Assembly (NCBI RefSeq): GCF_029868325.1
Contig: NZ_JARWNW010000261.1
Span: 1-64,000, forward strand
Source of the DNA: Nocardia carnea
Lineage (GTDB): Bacteria > Actinomycetota > Actinomycetes > Mycobacteriales > Mycobacteriaceae
Direction of reading: 5' to 3'
Length of the DNA stretch: 64,000 bases
This document shows positions 26,324-34,684 of this stretch, piece by piece. How positions within the stretch are numbered: position 1 is the stretch's first letter; each line of letters opens with the position of its first letter. Under the pieces are notes generated by a model. That model saw nothing but the letters and a program-made list of their open reading frames with translations, was not told the origin of the DNA and searched no databases. The position numbers and the translations under genes were made by a program.

Positions 26324-27824
26324 CGGTGAGCCGGATGATGCGGTCCACCTCGTCGGCGGTGGGCATGGCGCCGGGCACGTCCCCGGCGAACGACTGGGTC
26401 GCCACCATGGCGGCGGTCGCCCAGGTGTAGTCCTGTTCGTCGGCCACCCGGCGCATCGGCCCGCCCTCGCCGTCGGCGACCGCGGGGCGTGACAGCAGGC
26501 GGTACACCAGTGCGGCGGAGAAGGCGCCGCGCGAACCCGGTACGTCGGTGAGTGCCGCGGCCTGGAAGCGCGGGATATCGAGGGCAAGCCCGTCGGCGCG
26601 GACGGTGCAGCCGAAATCCTCGACGACGCAGACGACGCGGGTGCCCAGCATCTGGAGTTGCCGGGCGATATGGGCCCCGGACTGGGCGGGTATCTCGGGA
26701 ACCATACTGTCGAGCTCCTGGGTGGACCCGATCAGGTAGTCGACGGTGGACAGGTAGCGGTACAGCACCTGGGGGGTTTCGACATAGGCAGCGGTGAGCA
26801 GCAGGGTGGGCCGTTTCGGAAGGTTCTGCAGCGTCGTCAGGACTCGTTCTATCACCGGTAGCGGCGGTTCGAGGGTGATCAGGACGGCGTCGGTTTCGGT
26901 GAGCGCGGCCGCGACTGCCGGTCCGGTGAGTTCGGCCGTGCTGAGCCGGATGCGATCGTCCTCGCAGAAGATGGTGCCCGCGATACCCGTTTTACCGACG
27001 ATGAGTGCGGTGATGGGAGTGGCGGCGTCGGGAACGACCCTGACCAGCGACGTATCGACCTTCTCGGAACGGAGATAGTCGAGGATCCGGCGCCCGGCCT
27101 CGTCGTCGCCGACCGCGCTGATCAGCCGCACGTCGATACCGAGACGGGCAGCCGCGACCGCGCGATCGAGTCCTTTACCGCCCGGGTTGTCGCTGAACCG
27201 GCCGCGCGCGAACCCGCGCGCATCGGGGATTGCGTCGACCCGGTAGATGTGGTCGATCACGGCGTCGCCGACGACAGTGAGCGTGCCGATCCGGCCGGGG
27301 GCGCCGTGACGGGTGGCGCCGAGAGGGGACCGGGCGTCGGTATAGACGTTCCCGGTCACCAACAGCGCGGCGAGTGCGGTGAAGGCCCGCCGTTCGGGGG
27401 TCGCGCGCAGGGAGCGCACGGTGGGCGCGGGCGGAATGGCCTCGGCGTCGGCGATCTCGTGTAACCGGCTCCAGTGTGCCGAGAGGTATTTGCGGCGGTC
27501 GCCGAGGTCCTGTGAGTAGAGGTCGTCGGGGTCGATTCCGGCGGTCTCGGTTTCGCGCAGCAGGCCCAGGGACAGTTCGGCGTCGGTGATGACGCGGTGG
27601 GTGGGCGGGAGGCGGCGGGCGTGTTCGCGGACGACGGGCAGGACGGCCGCGGTGCGGGTGATGCCGTGGGTGGCGGCGTATCGCCGGATGACCGGGAGAT
27701 CGAGCAGGGGAGTGGTATCGATTTCGGTGGTGGCCAGGCGATCGGGGCTCAGACCGGAGCGTTTGCAGAGCCGGGTCAGGATATTGCGGATCGCGACGAT
27801 TGCGGTGTCGTCGGTCGGGGACAT
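26310..27824 (-). CDS. PfkB/ribokinase-like protein with extra N-terminal domain and altered active site
   Basis: 504 residues. The C-terminal ~320 residues are PfkB-like: 'TVVGDAVIDHIYRVDAIP' start, 'DNPGGKGLDRAVAAARLG' as signature 1, 'DDEAGRRILDYLRSEKVDTS', and 'LTDVPGSRGAFSAALVYRL' as signature 2. In active kinases signature 2 reads D-T-x-G-A-G-D, where the final Asp is the catalytic base; here that position is Gly433 (DNA GGC). The preceding ~165 residues form an unrelated helical domain (tandem helices 6-20, 44-56, 60-70, 140-158) that could be DNA- or protein-binding. It may be a sugar/nucleoside-sensing pseudokinase. It sits just upstream of the ribA-like gene on the same strand. The start 'MSPTDDTAIV' is chosen; the upstream extension is low-complexity. 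Confidence 0.75.
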   Translation of the reverse strand: MSPTDDTAIVAIRNILTRLCKRSGLSPDRLATTEIDTTPLLDLPVIRRYAATHGITRTAAVLPVVREHARRLPPTHRVITDAELSLGLLRETETAGIDPDDLYSQDLGDRRKYLSAHWSRLHEIADAEAIPPAPTVRSLRATPERRAFTALAALLVTGNVYTDARSPLGATRHGAPGRIGTLTVVGDAVIDHIYRVDAIPDARGFARGRFSDNPGGKGLDRAVAAARLGIDVRLISAVGDDEAGRRILDYLRSEKVDTSLVRVVPDAATPITALIVGKTGIAGTIFCEDDRIRLSTAELTGPAVAAALTETDAVLITLEPPLPVIERVLTTLQNLPKRPTLLLTAAYVETPQVLYRYLSTVDYLIGSTQELDSMVPEIPAQSGAHIARQLQMLGTRVVCVVEDFGCTVRADGLALDIPRFQAAALTDVPGSRGAFSAALVYRLLSRPAVADGEGGPMRRVADEQDYTWATAAMVATQSFAGDVPGAMPTADEVDRIIRLTAERH

Positions 27825-28198
27825 ACCGCGCGCCTTTCTTGTCTTTCGCCGTCGCCGAGGGGTTTCGACCCGGTCACAGATGGCAATAACCATAGTGCAG
27901 GACGGCGTTTGACATATGGATTGACCCGCAGAACAGTCAAATGACACACTGGACGTAGCGTTTCCCTCGATCAGAGGTACGGGAGGGCCTGGTGATGACA
28001 ATGACGACAGCCCGGTTCCGCGGACACCGTTATCCAGCAGCATGCCGATGCGTCGCCTGCACCGGGACGGACTCGGAGGCCCCCTCCGCGACGGCACGCT
28101 GAGCGCGCCCGGCGGTCCGCCCCTTATCCGACGGCAGCGATGCCGTGCCGGCTGTGGTTCCGGCCCGGTATCGGTGCCGAGCCCCTGAGGAGGCAGCT
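27825..28198. other. Divergent intergenic region with inverted repeat
   Basis: Spacer between the pfkB-like gene and the 28199 gene. It contains TTTGAC (27908-27913) and its inverted copy GTCAAA (27936-27941), AT-richer than the surroundings, a possible regulator site. A 35-codon frame with its own GGAGG lies at 27995-28102. Confidence 0.4.
27995..28102 (+). CDS. Possible small Cys-containing peptide
   Basis: 35 codons beginning 'MTMTTARFRGHRYPAACRC' and containing three Cys. A good ribosome site (GGGAGGG) stands 8-14 bases before the GTG-ATG start. There is no known family. Its only support is the ribosome site and position in a divergent promoter region, so it may be a leader peptide or chance. 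Confidence 0.25.
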   Translation: MTMTTARFRGHRYPAACRCVACTGTDSEAPSATAR

Positions 28199-28579
28199 GT
28201 GAGCATCCATATCACCGACTGGCTGATGACCAGCGGTATCTCCCTCGAATTCGCCGAGCGCGTGCAGACCCGTCACGGATCGTCGTGGCTGCTGAGCTGG
28301 TTGCCCGGCCGGGCCCTGACATTCGAACAGGCCTACGCGGCAATGGAACTCGACGAAATCCTGTCCGACCCCGAGCTGGTCTACGACGACACAGCACTGG
28401 CCTGGGCCCGGCATCAGGCGGAGCTGCTCGGGCTGGTGTTCGACCAGGTCGTGGTCCTGCTCGCCACTCGCGTCGAAGCCAGGCTGGCGGAGGCGCGGAT
28501 CATGCAGGACGCACCGGTGACCCTGCCCACCGGGTATCGCGGCGATCCCGGCGCAATCCGCAGCGGTTCGGCCGCCTGA
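28199..28579 (+). CDS. Hypothetical protein
   Basis: 126 residues from GTG preceded by GAGGAGG. Mostly helical: 'SIHITDWLMTSGISLEFAER' opening, Trp-rich 'SSWLLSWLPGRALTF', and a long helix 'ALAWARHQAELLGLVFDQVV'. No signal peptide and no known motif; codon use is normal for this genome. The end lies nine bases from pyrD on the other strand, so the two genes converge. No function can be assigned. Confidence 0.6.
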   Translation: MSIHITDWLMTSGISLEFAERVQTRHGSSWLLSWLPGRALTFEQAYAAMELDEILSDPELVYDDTALAWARHQAELLGLVFDQVVVLLATRVEARLAEARIMQDAPVTLPTGYRGDPGAIRSGSAA

Positions 28580-28588
28580 CCTGCCCGG

Positions 28589-29674
28589 TCAGCGTTTCGC
28601 GGTGTGGCCGGCGCCCACGGCGTCGGCCAGGCTGCGATAGCCGCCGGCGCGGAGCCGCTCGGCGATTCCGCGGTGTATCCGCCCCGTCCACAACGGCCCG
28701 CCGTAGATGAAACCGGTGTACCCCTGGAGCAGCGAAGCGCCCGCCAGGATCCGTTCCCAGGCCTGGTCGGGGGTTTCGATACCGCCCACCGAAATCAGCA
28801 CGAGCTGCCCGCCGACGCGGGTGTACAGCCGGCGCAGGACCTCCAGCGAGCGGTCGGCCACCGGCGGACCGGACAGCCCACCGGCACCGATGGCGTCGAC
28901 CGCGGCGGGATCGCTGCGCAGGCCGGCGCGCCCGATCGTGGTGTTGGTCGCGACGATTCCGGCCAGTCCGAGTTCCACGGCCAGATCGGCCACCGCGTCG
29001 ACATCCTCGTCGGACAGATCCGGTGCGATCTTCACCAGGACCGGCACCCGCACACTCTCGAGTACCGCCGCCAGGACGGGGCGCAGCGATTCGACCGCCT
29101 GCAGGTCCCGCAGACCGGGAGTGTTGGGGGAACTGACATTGACGACCACGAAATCGGCATGCGGTCCCAGGAGCCGTGCGCTGGTGGCGTAATCGCCGGC
29201 GGCGTGCTCGGCGTCCACGACCTTGGTTTTGCCGATATTGGCGCCGATGGGTACCGACGGCACCCGGCCGTGCAGCCGGGCGGCCGCGGCGGCCGCGCCG
29301 TGGTTGTTGAAACCCATCCGGTTGATCAGGGCACGGTCGGCGGGCAGCCGGAACAAGCGGGGTTGCGGATTACCCGGCTGGGCGGAAGCGGTGACGGTGC
29401 CGACCTCGGCGAACCCGAAGCCGAGCGCGCCCCAGGCGTTCGCCCCGGTGGCGTCCTTGTCGAAACCGGCGGCCAGTCCGAGCGGCGCCGGGAAATCGAC
29501 CCCGAACACGCGGGTGCGCAGGATCGGATCGGGCACGGCGAAGAGGCGGTGCAGCAGGGCGCGGGCAGGTGCGAACGCGGTGGCCGCGCGGATCACCCCG
29601 AAGACGAGGCGATGGATCCGTTCCGGCGGCACCAGGAACATCAGGCGGAGCAGTAATCGGTACAGCACGCTCAT
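28589..29674 (-). CDS. pyrD: Dihydroorotate dehydrogenase (quinone), class 2
   Basis: 361 residues, FMN enzyme oxidising dihydroorotate to orotate in pyrimidine synthesis, passing electrons to the quinone pool. Class 2 features: an N-terminal amphipathic/hydrophobic helix pair (1-35) for membrane contact, '[15 protein letters not shown]' (FMN), 'RMGFNNHG', '[14 protein letters not shown]' with the class 2 catalytic Ser, '[11 protein letters not shown]' and '[10 protein letters not shown]' at the phosphate site. The ATG overlaps the next gene (ATGA at 29671-29674), so it is downstream of the DUF5703 gene in the same operon, as in the mycobacterial block. Confidence 0.95.
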   Translation of the reverse strand: MSVLYRLLLRLMFLVPPERIHRLVFGVIRAATAFAPARALLHRLFAVPDPILRTRVFGVDFPAPLGLAAGFDKDATGANAWGALGFGFAEVGTVTASAQPGNPQPRLFRLPADRALINRMGFNNHGAAAAAARLHGRVPSVPIGANIGKTKVVDAEHAAGDYATSARLLGPHADFVVVNVSSPNTPGLRDLQAVESLRPVLAAVLESVRVPVLVKIAPDLSDEDVDAVADLAVELGLAGIVATNTTIGRAGLRSDPAAVDAIGAGGLSGPPVADRSLEVLRRLYTRVGGQLVLISVGGIETPDQAWERILAGASLLQGYTGFIYGGPLWTGRIHRGIAERLRAGGYRSLADAVGAGHTAKR

Positions 29675-29937
29675 AGCTCCGTGGTATGCCCCGCCGGGCT
29701 GGTGAGCGCGGTCTTGCGGCGGCGCAGCAGAACGCGGCGGCTGCCGTCGGTGTAGGCGCGGACCCGGGACAGTTCCCAGCCGCCGAATTCGGCCTGGATG
29801 GCCAGCCGCATCGATGCGGTCACGCGCGTGACGTCCGGGGGGAGCCGCAGGGGGATGTACTCGTAGTCGTCGCCGGTGGTCTCCCATCCGGTGGGGAGTT
29901 TTGCCCGCGTCGCCGCGCCACGGTGAGTGGATGCCAT
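29671..29937 (-). CDS. DUF5703 family protein (Rv2137c-like)
   Basis: 88 residues. Core '[20 protein letters not shown]' and '[20 protein letters not shown]' followed by '[11 protein letters not shown]', matching the small mycobacterial proteins found between lppL and pyrD. Function unknown; no membrane segment. The gene is coupled at both ends: its ATG overlaps the lppL stop (TGATG) and its stop overlaps the pyrD start (ATGA), so the three form one operon. Confidence 0.8.
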   Translation of the reverse strand: MASTHRGAATRAKLPTGWETTGDDYEYIPLRLPPDVTRVTASMRLAIQAEFGGWELSRVRAYTDGSRRVLLRRRKTALTSPAGHTTEL

Positions 29938-31001
29938 CACTGCCCTCTCTCGCGCTGGTCCGCGGATATCCGTTGCAGACCCGGTTCGGTGGCCGAGCCG
30001 ATGTAGAGGTCGCCGGTATCGGCGTCGACGGTTACCGCGTTCGGCTGCCGGACGGTGGGGTAGCGGCCCACCTCCCGCGGTGCTCCCGTCGACAGGTCGT
30101 AGCCGACGATCTCGTTGCTCTGCGTGCACGTCACCCATACGGTGTCGGAACCGCGGTCGTAGGCGAGTGCGTAAGGCGACGATCCTACCGGGTAGCGCTG
30201 CCGGAGGACGAGCGGTTCGGTGGTGAACACCAGCAACTGGCCGCTGTCGGGGTCGGTGACGACGACCCGGTTGTCCGGGGCTTCGATCACATTCGCCGCG
30301 CCGATTCCGGCGCGTAGCGCCAGGCCCAGGTTCTCGTAGCCGGGTTCGATCTCGGTGAGCAGGGTCTGGCGGCGGTCGAGGACGGCGAGAGTGTCGCCGG
30401 TGAGCGCGATCCGGTCGGCGGAGGCCAGCCCGGTGACGGTCTGCTCGACCTTGCCCGTGCCGTCCAGGACGAGGACGCGGCCGTCGGCGGTCCCGGCGAT
30501 CAGGGTGCCGTCCGGGCGGGCGCGCACAGTCTGCAGATCGCCGTCGACCGCCACCTCGGTGACCGTGCGGTCGGCGGCGTCGATCCGCAGGATCACCCCG
30601 TCGCCCGCGGCGAGGAATTCGCCCGGGGTACCGGCGGTGAGATCGCGGGCCGGGGTGGGCAGCCGTACCTCGTGGCCGGTGGGCGGTGTGGTCGCGGGAT
30701 CGAGCACCACCAGGCCGGTGCCCGCCGGATCGAGGCCGGCGAGGAAACCGCTGCCCGGATCGGCGGTGAGGGTGGTGAGGGGAGTGGGGGCCGGGTACAC
30801 GTCCCCGGCCGGGTCGGCGGCCACCGGTGGCGATACCGCCGGGGTCGCCGGGTCGCGGGTGGGTGAATCGCCCGCCCCGGAATCGGAATCACCGGAGCAA
30901 CCCGCCAGCAGGGCGGCGGCGAGCAGCACGACGACGACGGTACCGCGGGGTTGCCGGTGTCGCGCTCGTCTCGCTGTGTCCGGAAACGACCGATACTGCA
31001 T
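29937..31001 (-). CDS. lppL: LppL-like lipoprotein with beta-propeller
   Basis: 354 residues. Lipoprotein signal with lipobox L-A-G-C (Cys ~35), then a Ser/Asp-rich linker and a seven-bladed YncE-like propeller built of repeats such as '[20 protein letters not shown]', '[16 protein letters not shown]' and '[16 protein letters not shown]'. It should sit on the outer face of the cytoplasmic membrane; ligand unknown. Position before DUF5703 and pyrD matches lppL (Rv2138) in M. tuberculosis. Start codon fixed by the signal peptide; a leaderless or weak ribosome site is possible. Confidence 0.85.
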   Translation of the reverse strand: MQYRSFPDTARRARHRQPRGTVVVVLLAAALLAGCSGDSDSGAGDSPTRDPATPAVSPPVAADPAGDVYPAPTPLTTLTADPGSGFLAGLDPAGTGLVVLDPATTPPTGHEVRLPTPARDLTAGTPGEFLAAGDGVILRIDAADRTVTEVAVDGDLQTVRARPDGTLIAGTADGRVLVLDGTGKVEQTVTGLASADRIALTGDTLAVLDRRQTLLTEIEPGYENLGLALRAGIGAANVIEAPDNRVVVTDPDSGQLLVFTTEPLVLRQRYPVGSSPYALAYDRGSDTVWVTCTQSNEIVGYDLSTGAPREVGRYPTVRQPNAVTVDADTGDLYIGSATEPGLQRISADQRERGQ

Positions 31002-31122
31002 GGGATTATCTGATCACGACCGGGTGGTCACCGGTACCGGCGGGGTGTGGGGTGTCGGCGGCCGGTCGAATGCGGGGCGGGTTACCGTACGGATCAGACG
31101 GTGCGGAGTTCAGGAGTCGACG

Positions 31123-31470
31123 ATGCACGAGGTGCCGGGGTTTTCCGCCGAAGAAGTGACGACGGGCCCGTTCGCGCACGGGTTCGGCCGTACCGGGGAC
31201 GGGCGGACGTTCGCGTTCCGTACGGTCCGGGCGACCCTGCAGGTGGAGATCTACCGTCCGGACCTGGATTCGGAGGTGCCGGGGCCGGACGATGTGGTGG
31301 CCGTGGCCGAAGCCCGGGTGAGCGATATCGATCTCGACGATGCGCGCAGTGTGGTCGCGTTGGTGCGGGATCTGCTGCCGCGGGCGACTTCCCCGCCGGG
31401 GGGTCGTAATGTTCCGACGGTACGGGCCCTACTGGCGCGTATCGGCTCGGTGATCGAAGGCAGGCAGTGA
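31123..31470 (+). CDS. Conserved hypothetical protein
   Basis: 115 residues from an ATG with CAGGAG upstream. Beta-rich first half ('HGFGRTGDGRTFAFRTVRAT', 'LQVEIYRPDLDSEVPGPDDV') and a helical end ('ARSVVALVRDLLPRA', 'TVRALLARIGSVIEGRQ'). No signal peptide, no known motif. It precedes the MTB12-like lipoprotein by seven bases and the MMPL gene by ~590, so the three are probably co-transcribed. Confidence 0.65.
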   Translation: MHEVPGFSAEEVTTGPFAHGFGRTGDGRTFAFRTVRATLQVEIYRPDLDSEVPGPDDVVAVAEARVSDIDLDDARSVVALVRDLLPRATSPPGGRNVPTVRALLARIGSVIEGRQ

Positions 31471-31477
31471 GAGTGGT

Positions 31478-32044
31478 ATGCAGGACGTGATGCGGTACAC
31501 AGCTGTTTCCCGGCCGATGCGCGCGGTGCGTGCGGGCGGCGCCGTGACGGTTGCGGCCGCGGTGGTGCTGCTGGCCGGCTGCGGAACCGGTGTGGACGAG
31601 GATTCGGTGGCGGCGGCCCGATCGTCGGCGAAGGCGGCGTTGTCGTCCTCGGCGGCGGCGACCTCGAAGGAACTGGCATCGCGTGCCCTGCCCACCGCGG
31701 CGGAGCTGGACGCCCAGATCAAGCGGGCCTTGGATCCGGCGCTGCCCGATTCGGAGCGTACGAAACTGATCGAGGACGGGGACGCGTTCCGGGACGCGAT
31801 TCCGGATATGTACAAGGCGTTGCAGGACAACCCGCGGGCCGTATACGGGGTCACCGATCCGGTGTTCGACAACCACGACGGCACCGTGACGGCGACCTTG
31901 CGGCTGGACAAGGACGGCTCGGGTACGGCGGTCCGCACGACGGTGGTGCATTTCATCTATCTGGACGGTGCGTGGAAGCTGTCGCGGACCGATCTGTGCG
32001 GGATCCTGCGGTCGGCGGACTACCGCACTCCGGCCTGCGGTTAG
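31478..32044 (+). CDS. MTB12/LppK-like lipoprotein
   Basis: 188 residues at most. Signal peptide and lipobox L-A-G-C; the ATG at 31517 would give the most typical lipoprotein start, that at 31478 adds 13 residues. The mature part has a coiled Ala/Ser stretch, then the MTB12-type domain: 'LPTAAELDAQIKRALDPALP', 'ERTKLIEDGDAF' and 'YLDGAWKLSRTDLCGILRS'. This NTF2-like fold occurs in mycobacterial lipoproteins of the low-molecular-weight antigen group. It sits directly before an MMPL exporter and could be its periplasmic partner; that is inference. Confidence 0.75.
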   Translation: MQDVMRYTAVSRPMRAVRAGGAVTVAAAVVLLAGCGTGVDEDSVAAARSSAKAALSSSAAATSKELASRALPTAAELDAQIKRALDPALPDSERTKLIEDGDAFRDAIPDMYKALQDNPRAVYGVTDPVFDNHDGTVTATLRLDKDGSGTAVRTTVVHFIYLDGAWKLSRTDLCGILRSADYRTPACG

Positions 32045-32059
32045 TAGCGGGCCGGCGCA

Positions 32060-34309
32060 ATGTTGACGGCGGGGACTCGACGGTGGGGTCGTTTCGTGTA
32101 CCGGCATCGGGTCGCGGTGCTGGTGATATCGCTGTTCGTGGTCGCGCTGTCCGGGCTCTACGGCCGGGATCTGGCGGATCGGCTCACTCAGGAGGGCTGG
32201 TTCGACGAATCCAGTGAATCGGTGGCGGCCTCGAAACTGGCCGATGCCACGTTCGGCCGCGATACCGACAGCGACGTGATCGCCCTGTACACGGCGCCAC
32301 CAGGGAAGACGGTGGACGATCCGCAGGTGCGGGCGGCGGTGACCGCACAGCTGGCCGGTTTGTTGCACGACCATCCGGACCGGGTGCTGCGTATCGACAG
32401 CTATTGGGACAGCGCCCTGTCGGGACAGTTCGCCGACGATTCCCGGACGTACGCGTTCGCGAGTATCGGGCTGCACGGGGAGGGATCGGCGACCGTCGAC
32501 AACTATCTGGCGATCGCCGGCGACCTGGGTGCCGACGCTCCCGGTGCGGGCCCGGCCGGGACGACCGTGGAGCTGGCCGGGTTGCAGCCGGTGGTGGAGG
32601 GCATCAACACCGGGATGCAGGATGATATCCGGCGCGCGGAGATGATCGCGCTCCCGCTGGTGGCGCTGCTGCTGTATTTCGTTTTCGGCGGCGTGGTGGC
32701 GGCACTGCTGCCGGTGCTCGTCGGCGGTATGACGATCCTGGGCACCCAGGGCATCATGCGGTTGCTCTCCGGCCATATCGACGTGAATGTGTTCGCCGGC
32801 GCGGTGGTGACCCTGGTGAGTCTGGGGCTGGCCATCGACTACGGCCTGTTCACGGTGACCCGGTTCCGGGAAGAGCTGGCCGCGGGCGGCGTCGGTGAGC
32901 CGGGCCCGGAGGCGGCGGCGAAGCGCAACCACGGAGAGCCCTCGCCCACGCCCGATAGAGACAGCGCTGTGGAGGACGCGGTCGCGCGGACGGTCGCAAC
33001 GGCGGGCCGCACGGTGGTGTTCTCGGCGGCGATCATCGCGGTGAGCCTGGGGGCGCTGTTCATCTACCCGAACGGTGTGCTTCGATCGGTGCCCTACGGC
33101 GGGATCAGTTCGGTGCTGCTGGCCGCGGTGCTGTCGGTGACCGCGCTTCCGGCCATGCTGGCGATCGTGGGGCGCCGTATCGATCTGTGGCAGTGGCGGC
33201 GGTTCGCCCGCGCCAGTACCGAGGCCGAAATCGATCGCGGGATCTTCTCCCGGCTGGCGGTGCGGGCAATGGCGCGGCCGTGGGCGGTGATCGTGCCGGT
33301 GGTGCTGGGTCTGCTGCTGCTGATGGTGCCGTTCCGGCATATCGAATTCGGTGGATTGAGCGAGAAATACCTGGGTCAGGACAATTCCGCGCGGGTGGCG
33401 CAGGAGAAATTCGACGCGCTGTTCCCCGGCTTCCGCACCGAACCGCTGCGGCTGGTGGTGACGGGCGCGGATGCGGCGCAGCTGAGCGATATCCGCCTCC
33501 AGGCGAATATGACACCCGGTCTGACGGGCCCGTTCGAACCGGCGGCACCCACCAAGGACGGGATCAATGTCCTGGAAGCCGGTCTGGTGGACGAACGGGC
33601 CGCCGATACCGCGATCGCGGTGTTGCGCGGTATCGAGGAACCGGACGGTGTGCGGGTGATGGTGGCCGGGGTACCGGCGCTGGAACGCGACAGTATCCAC
33701 GGGTTGCTGGAGGGGTTGCCGCTGCTGGCGCTGCTGCTGGTGGCGGCCGCGCTGGCCTTGATGTACGCGGCGTTCCGGTCGCTGATCCTCGCGGTGAAGG
33801 CGGTCGCGATGTCAGCGCTGAGTCTCGGTGCCACCCTCGGCGTCCTCACCTGGATCTTCGTGGAGGGCCACGGCGCGCAACTGTTCGATTTCACACCCGG
33901 GCCGCTGATGTTCGCGGTCCTGGTGCTGATCGTGACCGTGGTGTTCGGGCTGTCCACCGACTACGAGGTGTTCCTGCTGTCCCGGGTCGCCGAGGCGCGC
34001 GCGAACGGCGCCGACCCGCCCGAATCGATCCGGTACGGTATCGCGCACACCGGTGGGGTGATCACCTCGGCGGCGGCGATCCTGATCGTGGTGAGCGGTG
34101 CGTTCGGTTTCTCGGAACTGGTGATGATGAAATACATCGCCTACGGCATGATCGCCGCGCTTATCCTGGACGCCACGGTGATCCGGATGCTGCTCACCCC
34201 GGCAGTGCTGAAACTGATCTGGCGACCGAAATCTCCCGTCCCCGCAGCCGGTGTCGTGGCGGAGCCGGAAAACGCGGTCTCCGGGGCGCAGACCGCCGAG
34301 AAGGCGTAG
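32060..34309 (+). CDS. MMPL-family RND lipid/drug exporter
   Basis: 749 residues, two-fold repeat of an RND transporter: one helix plus an extracellular domain (~40-185), then a five-helix bundle, repeated in the second half. Diagnostic motifs: 'SLGLAIDYGLFTVTRFREEL' (~255-275) and 'VVFGLSTDYEVFLLSRVAEA' (~629-648), each with the Asp-Tyr pair of proton relay. In mycobacteria such proteins export cell-wall lipids. Odd feature: the cytoplasmic loop after the first motif carries an insert of about 25 residues with 'GPEAAAKRNHGEP' (~278-303) that also occurs in two neighbouring, unrelated genes. Confidence 0.92.
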   Translation: MLTAGTRRWGRFVYRHRVAVLVISLFVVALSGLYGRDLADRLTQEGWFDESSESVAASKLADATFGRDTDSDVIALYTAPPGKTVDDPQVRAAVTAQLAGLLHDHPDRVLRIDSYWDSALSGQFADDSRTYAFASIGLHGEGSATVDNYLAIAGDLGADAPGAGPAGTTVELAGLQPVVEGINTGMQDDIRRAEMIALPLVALLLYFVFGGVVAALLPVLVGGMTILGTQGIMRLLSGHIDVNVFAGAVVTLVSLGLAIDYGLFTVTRFREELAAGGVGEPGPEAAAKRNHGEPSPTPDRDSAVEDAVARTVATAGRTVVFSAAIIAVSLGALFIYPNGVLRSVPYGGISSVLLAAVLSVTALPAMLAIVGRRIDLWQWRRFARASTEAEIDRGIFSRLAVRAMARPWAVIVPVVLGLLLLMVPFRHIEFGGLSEKYLGQDNSARVAQEKFDALFPGFRTEPLRLVVTGADAAQLSDIRLQANMTPGLTGPFEPAAPTKDGINVLEAGLVDERAADTAIAVLRGIEEPDGVRVMVAGVPALERDSIHGLLEGLPLLALLLVAAALALMYAAFRSLILAVKAVAMSALSLGATLGVLTWIFVEGHGAQLFDFTPGPLMFAVLVLIVTVVFGLSTDYEVFLLSRVAEARANGADPPESIRYGIAHTGGVITSAAAILIVVSGAFGFSELVMMKYIAYGMIAALILDATVIRMLLTPAVLKLIWRPKSPVPAAGVVAEPENAVSGAQTAEKA
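32894..32945 (+). repeat. Dispersed repeat, copy A (inside the MMPL gene)
   Basis: GAGCCGGGCCCGGAGGCGGC core followed by ggcgaagcgcaaccacggag. In frame in the MMPL cytoplasmic loop. Same family as the copies at 35723-35785, 36873-36902, 37951-38002 and 40399-40440. Confidence 0.6.
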
Positions 34310-34684
34310 CCAACCGGTCCTCGGGGGCGCCCGGTGTCCGAAATCGGTATCTGTGCCGGCCACGGCCCCTCGCGTCGAAGTGATCGACGGTCGCCACCGG
34401 GTCGGCGGCCCCGGGGCGAATGGATTGCTGGGGCATGACCGGTACCGGTGCCTGGGGCGGTGTTGTGAAACATGCCGAAGGCGCGGTAGTTCCGATGGAC
34501 GACGTGGGCGCCCGATCGCATCCTCGGGTGCGCTGAGGAAGCCGGCTCACCGCCGTCTCGATCGCTGCCCGCCGCCGCAGCCCCCGAGTTCGACGCCGAA
34601 TCCGACCCGCGCCGGTGCGGGGTCTGTTGATCGCAGTACTCCGAGTGCCGGCCGGGGCCGGGGCGTGGACTGTGAGCCGAGAGA
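34310..34684. other. Intergenic region, 375 bp, no gene seen
   Basis: Spacer between the convergent MMPL and hmuV genes. Contains only a short palindrome ACCGGTACCGGT (34438-34449). No convincing terminator hairpin or coding frame. Confidence 0.6.

Noticed and set aside
31094..33700. 868-codon open frame on the minus strand
   Set aside because: Complement of the lipoprotein and MMPL genes, both of which have clear family motifs on the plus strand.
34438..34449. Perfect palindrome ACCGGTACCGGT
   Set aside because: Short and GC-rich, no gene start nearby; expected by chance in this base composition.
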